NCBI RefSeq assembly: GCF_040436345.1
Contig: NC_133223.1
Location: forward strand, 6,175,847 to 6,239,846
Direction of reading: 5' to 3'
DNA from: Pagrus major
Taxonomy: Eukaryota; Chordata; Actinopteri; Spariformes; Sparidae
DNA: 64,000 nt
The notes under the pieces are model-generated. The model was not told the DNA's origin. It saw nothing but the letters and a program-made list of their open reading frames with translations, and made no database searches. Shown piece by piece: positions 60,661-64,000 of the stretch. The translations under genes and the position numbers were made by a program. Every line of letters starts with the position of its first letter. Within the stretch, counting starts at the first letter, position 1.

Positions 60661-61069
60661 CAATGGGAAAATTAACACTTCAGCGACTGAACATTACAAA
60701 TAAAGATAATATAAGAAAATATACAGTCTCTCTTCCTTTTGTTATAGCTGAATGTTTTTTACACCTGGCTACACAATGATTATATCTAGTCCCTTTTGAG
60801 TCCGCCATGAATGCTCCAGAGATCGTGGGATTTCCCAAACTGAATAAATACTGCACATATTAACACAAAACTGCTTAGCTAGCTCAAAGTTGTTATGACT
60901 AAAATACCTGCTGAAGAAGAATATTTTCCACGGAGAGATTTAGGTAGGCTAGTATGGCTAGTACATATCTGCAGACTTCATGTGAAGTAACTTTATAGGG
61001 TTAAAAATTCCAAAAGCTGAAATGTATGGAAAAAATATTGATGTAATCCTAAGTGCTGTAATCGTAACT

Positions 61070-61150
61070 GGACTTGTTTCAGTTTCTTGAAGATGTTTCA
61101 CCTCTCATCCAAGAGGCTTCTTAAGTTCTAACTAACTGGAGGAGTCGTTA
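61070..61150. repeat. retroelement-like fragment (CATCCAAGAGGCTTCTT type)
   Basis: GGACTTGTTTCAGTTTCTTG, then CACCTCTCATCCAAGAGGCT, matches from memory a common fish repeat sometimes associated with Penelope-like (Poseidon) elements. Only about 80 bp; classification is tentative. Confidence 0.3.
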
Positions 61151-61197
61151 GGGCCACTTGTGTAACGACTCTGAAACTCAGAGCTCACGTGTACTTA

Positions 61198-61338
61198 ACA
61201 ATGGCGGAATGGCTCCTGCCGACCTAACACGTGCCTTTAACCACATTGTAGTTTGGACAGAGCTGAACTCTGAGGTTCTGAATTTGGTGTACTTGCTACC
61301 GCAACACAAGTGTCTGAGTGAACAAATAAACTCAAAGG
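61198..61338. repeat. unclassified interspersed repeat, copy 3
   Basis: Third copy of the 30540 repeat, with ACACGTGCCTTTAACCACA, GTTTGGACAGAGCTGAACTC and GTGTCTGAGTGAACAA. It lies outside the segmental duplication, so the family is dispersed. Confidence 0.55.
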
Positions 61339-63105
61339 TCACACATGTCATTAAAGACTCTGTTTCAGTGTGTGTTTAATCATTTTCACATGGCAAAACA
61401 AAGTTTACTCTCAGATTTACGCACGCACCTGACAACGTGGTCTATCTGTAATCTAACAGCATGAGAAATTACATTTATATAACTACAATAATACACAAGA
61501 AAAAAAATGTTTTCGGCTCTTATGCTATAATAGTTTGTCCCGTTGTTGTTAAATCATTAATTCCCCAGCCATATTACTTTGCTGTTGAAAAAGGCAAAGA
61601 CTGCCAAACTCAAGCCTAAAGCCTCTTGGGAAGAACAGAGGGGTTGGGCGGGGCCACATAGTGACCCCAGACCCATCAGAATTCCAACGCAAGCAGACCC
61701 TGGCAACTGACAGGGCATGCAGATCACCAACCCTCTTATCAGATGCAGTAGCATGGAGAAAAACATTTTTACCAGACAGCCATGTGAGGTTAGCCTGTTC
61801 AAGTGGCTCAATAAAAATATATTATAAAAGTCCTCCCTTGCAAAAAGATAAGTATACAGTATGCAAATATTATACATTATGCATACAGTTAAATAATGTT
61901 CATGAATTATCAAGGTTTCAAGAACAGCTATATCCTTTGCCAACCATGATGAATCACATTAATTTAATGCTATCACAAAAGTTTACATAATTCTGCTCTT
62001 AAATTGTGGAAAGCCTACACATTTGTGAGTAGTAGGACAATATCACCCATATTTTACTACCTGAATGAAACAATTCCAAACAATATCTAGACAGTACAAC
62101 TATAATGGTTTTCAAGAAAAATGAGGCCTCTCCAAACTAACGTGGGGGCCTTGGATGAAACCATGTTTCCAGCTTTTCAGTCATGATTAGGAAGCGTCAA
62201 AAATCTCAATGTTCTGCTCACTATAGAATAAACTACTAGGCGTCTATCAAATTGGATGTAATGACTTAATGAACAAGCCAGCGATTTCAGACACAGAAAC
62301 TTAGTACATTGTGTCAGTTCAGGACAAGCAGACCCATTTCATTCATGCTTCATCATCAGTGGCTCAATCACATCAGCTGATGAGCAACCAGAAAATATTT
62401 CCTTATCTTTTGAATGTTTTGGTGTTCTCCTGCAGCCATCGTGAATTTCATATATTATTATTAATTCCAAACAACAGACATCCAGTAATATTTGACTTCC
62501 CTCAGTTTGACTTCCCTCAGTTTCTCGTCACTGTTCAGTATTATACTTTTCCTCTGGTAACTATTTATTTATATTATATAATGTATTTATATATAAAACA
62601 GTTTCTTTCAGTATATATTTCAGTATATAAAATAAAACATGACCACATGTTATGTTATATATAATATCATGATAATTTGAAAAATATGGTTCTGTTCTTT
62701 TGATGAAGTCAAGAGACTATGAAATCAAAGTAAGCTAGGTTTTGGTTTTCAAATAGAAAATACACAATCATTTAATTAATTAATGCATGCTTTTTTCACA
62801 TTGGATATTCTGTTTAAACATTAATATGTTTATGCTTCAATGATTATTACTGAAGTATCTTAATCACAAGCCACATGAACTGTTGAGGTTTCACACATGA
62901 ATGTCAGTGTTTATCTCTGTATGTATGTCCATGAGGAAATCTGACTAGAAGAGTCCAACATTGATCAACAGTTTAATGTATACATACATACACAGTATAC
63001 AATTAAAGAACATCAACAATTTTTCATGATTTGCTCAAGAATAGCACAATTAATTATCATTCCTCTCCCATTAAAAAACGTTAGTTTGAAAACCCTTACA
63101 TGTTA
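61339..63105. other. intergenic and 3' flank of TAAR gene 7
   Basis: AT-rich non-coding DNA. Short frames at 61557..61990 and 62311..62664 lack family motifs. No gene recognised. Confidence 0.45.
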
Positions 63106-63925
63106 TCATATTATTATAGCATCACGTGACCCAGGCTTCAGTACCTTAAGTGTCAGAATGTGTCGAATAGATTTTCTGAACCAGGGGTAGAAAAAGGCAT
63201 ATATGACAGGGTTCAAACAGGAGTTAAAATGTGCCAGCCAGATTTCAAAGGGTACAGATGAAGCATCGACTGATGTATCTTCACCTACCAGACTGGGGTA
63301 ATAGTATGGACAGAAACACAACAAAAACACAACTAGGACAATACCAAGAGTCCTTGCCGCTTTCAACTCTGTTTTCTTCACAGTTACTGTCCCTGAACGT
63401 TGGGCTGTTACAGCTGCAATATGAGACCGCATGGCACGTGCCTGAGACACAGCCACCACAAATACTCTCATATACAGAATTATGATGATGGCAATGGGTA
63501 TAATAAAGGTGAAAACAAGGTCAATAATCCCTGCTATGTAATTGATTACAACCACACACTCTCCAAAACAGGAGTTGGATTTTCCAGGTTTTTCCAAGTG
63601 ATCATGTAAAAGGAGAATCCTGAACAGAACAGAACAAACCCAACTCAAACAAACACAGATTTGTGCTCTTCTTGTAGTGACTTTGGTGGGGTATTGCAGA
63701 GGCTCACATATAGCTATATAGCGGTCAATTGATATGAGCACCATGTTGGCTACTGAGGCAGAGGTAATGATATAGTCCACAACATAATACATAGTGCACA
63801 GAATGTCACCAAGAAACCAGCAGGACTCTATGTAGATGATTTCAACTGGCATCAGCACGAGGCCCACAAGGAGGTCTGAGACAGCCAGAGAGAGGAGGAG
63901 GAGGTTGGTAGGGGTATGGAGCTGC
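63106..63925 (-). CDS. TAAR gene 7, exon 2 only; diamine-type receptor with Asp3.32 and Asp5.42
   Basis: Exon 2 (820 nt) runs from the CCAG acceptor (exon begins at 63925, QLHTPTNLLLL) to a TGA at 63106..63108; exon 1 lies beyond the window. Counting Q as 1: D17 (2.50), C43 (3.25), D50 (3.32), DRY in SIDRYIAICEP, D135 (5.42), and NSCLNPVIYAFFYPWF. Both acidic contacts are present, as in the known diamine receptor TAAR13c, so a cadaverine-like diamine ligand is plausible (inference). TM6 reads CFCP, without the toggle Trp. The TM5 stretch FIIPIAIII is more divergent than in the other copies. Confidence 0.9.
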
Positions 63926-64000
63926 CTGGAGAAGGAGAATATCATCACTTTACATATTTTAGCCACAAAGTCATAACAAATGATTTAATTTGTTCTTTAA

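Noticed and set aside
1-64000. CRISPR arrays, operons, bacterial-type elements
   Set aside because: Introns, fish transposons and GPCR genes show vertebrate DNA; the only regular short repeats are the transposon array and microsatellites.

Overview
The window looks like a teleost fish chromosome, probably percomorph-like. It carries a tandem array of two-exon trace amine-associated receptor (TAAR) genes, embedded in AT-rich intergenic DNA that is full of fish-type transposons (Tc1, hAT, piggyBac, KDZ/Zisupton, L2/L1-type LINEs, tRNA SINEs, Ty3/Gypsy and DIRS-like retroelements). There are no bacterial-style operons.

Host genes: seven TAAR loci are visible. In order they are gene 1 (minus, 1..357, mostly outside the window), gene 2 (minus, 2592..3725), gene 3 (plus, 17202..18407), gene 4 (plus, 27124..28618), gene 5 (plus, 38809..40272), gene 6 (minus, 46501..47942) and gene 7 (minus, exon 2 only, 63106..63925). 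Each has a short exon 1 (N-terminus plus TM1), a small intron in phase 2, and a long exon 2 (TM2 to the C-terminus). All complete copies are open, 326-330 residues long, and carry the TAAR signature NS-x2-NP-x2-Y-x3-Y-x-WF in TM7. The aspartate at 5.42 is present in all six visible exon 2s. The classical amine aspartate at 3.32 is kept only in genes 3 and 7; genes 2, 4/5 and 6 have Asn, Ser and Ala there. This suggests a mix of diamine-type and non-classical olfactory amine receptors. Genes 4 and 5 are recent duplicates lying in a larger segmental duplication (about 26968..31860 and 38649..41990). Genes 4, 5 and 6 appear to splice with GC-AG introns, while genes 1, 2 and 3 use GT-AG. A purine tract plus an ATAAATYAG block lies 54-92 bases upstream of the start codon in all six genes whose exon 1 is visible, and is a good core-promoter candidate.

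Mobile DNA by region: 1.0-1.6 kb rearranged Tc1; 4.2-10.6 kb broken Ty3/Gypsy with a second short Gypsy inserted; 11.3-12.9 kb three-exon piggyBac-derived gene, open but lacking the last catalytic Asp; 14.4-15.0 kb LINE endonuclease relic; 20.2-20.9 kb fold-back MITE; 22.6-23.1 kb L2-type LINE tail; 24.2-26.6 kb hAT with matching ends; 32.3-32.7 kb inverted-repeat element; 33.5-37.6 kb broken Ty3/Gypsy on the minus strand; 42.3-44.9 kb broken DIRS-like element; 45.6-46.0 kb second L2 tail; about 49.9-57.3 kb KDZ/Zisupton-type DNA transposon with a seven-exon transposase gene (C2H2, SWIM and SAP segments) and GC-rich tandem arrays facing each other at its ends.

The most unusual items are the KDZ transposon with its mirrored 31-bp arrays, the shared TAAR promoter block, and the split between GC-AG and GT-AG introns. 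All calls come from reading the sequence. No database search or alignment software was used.
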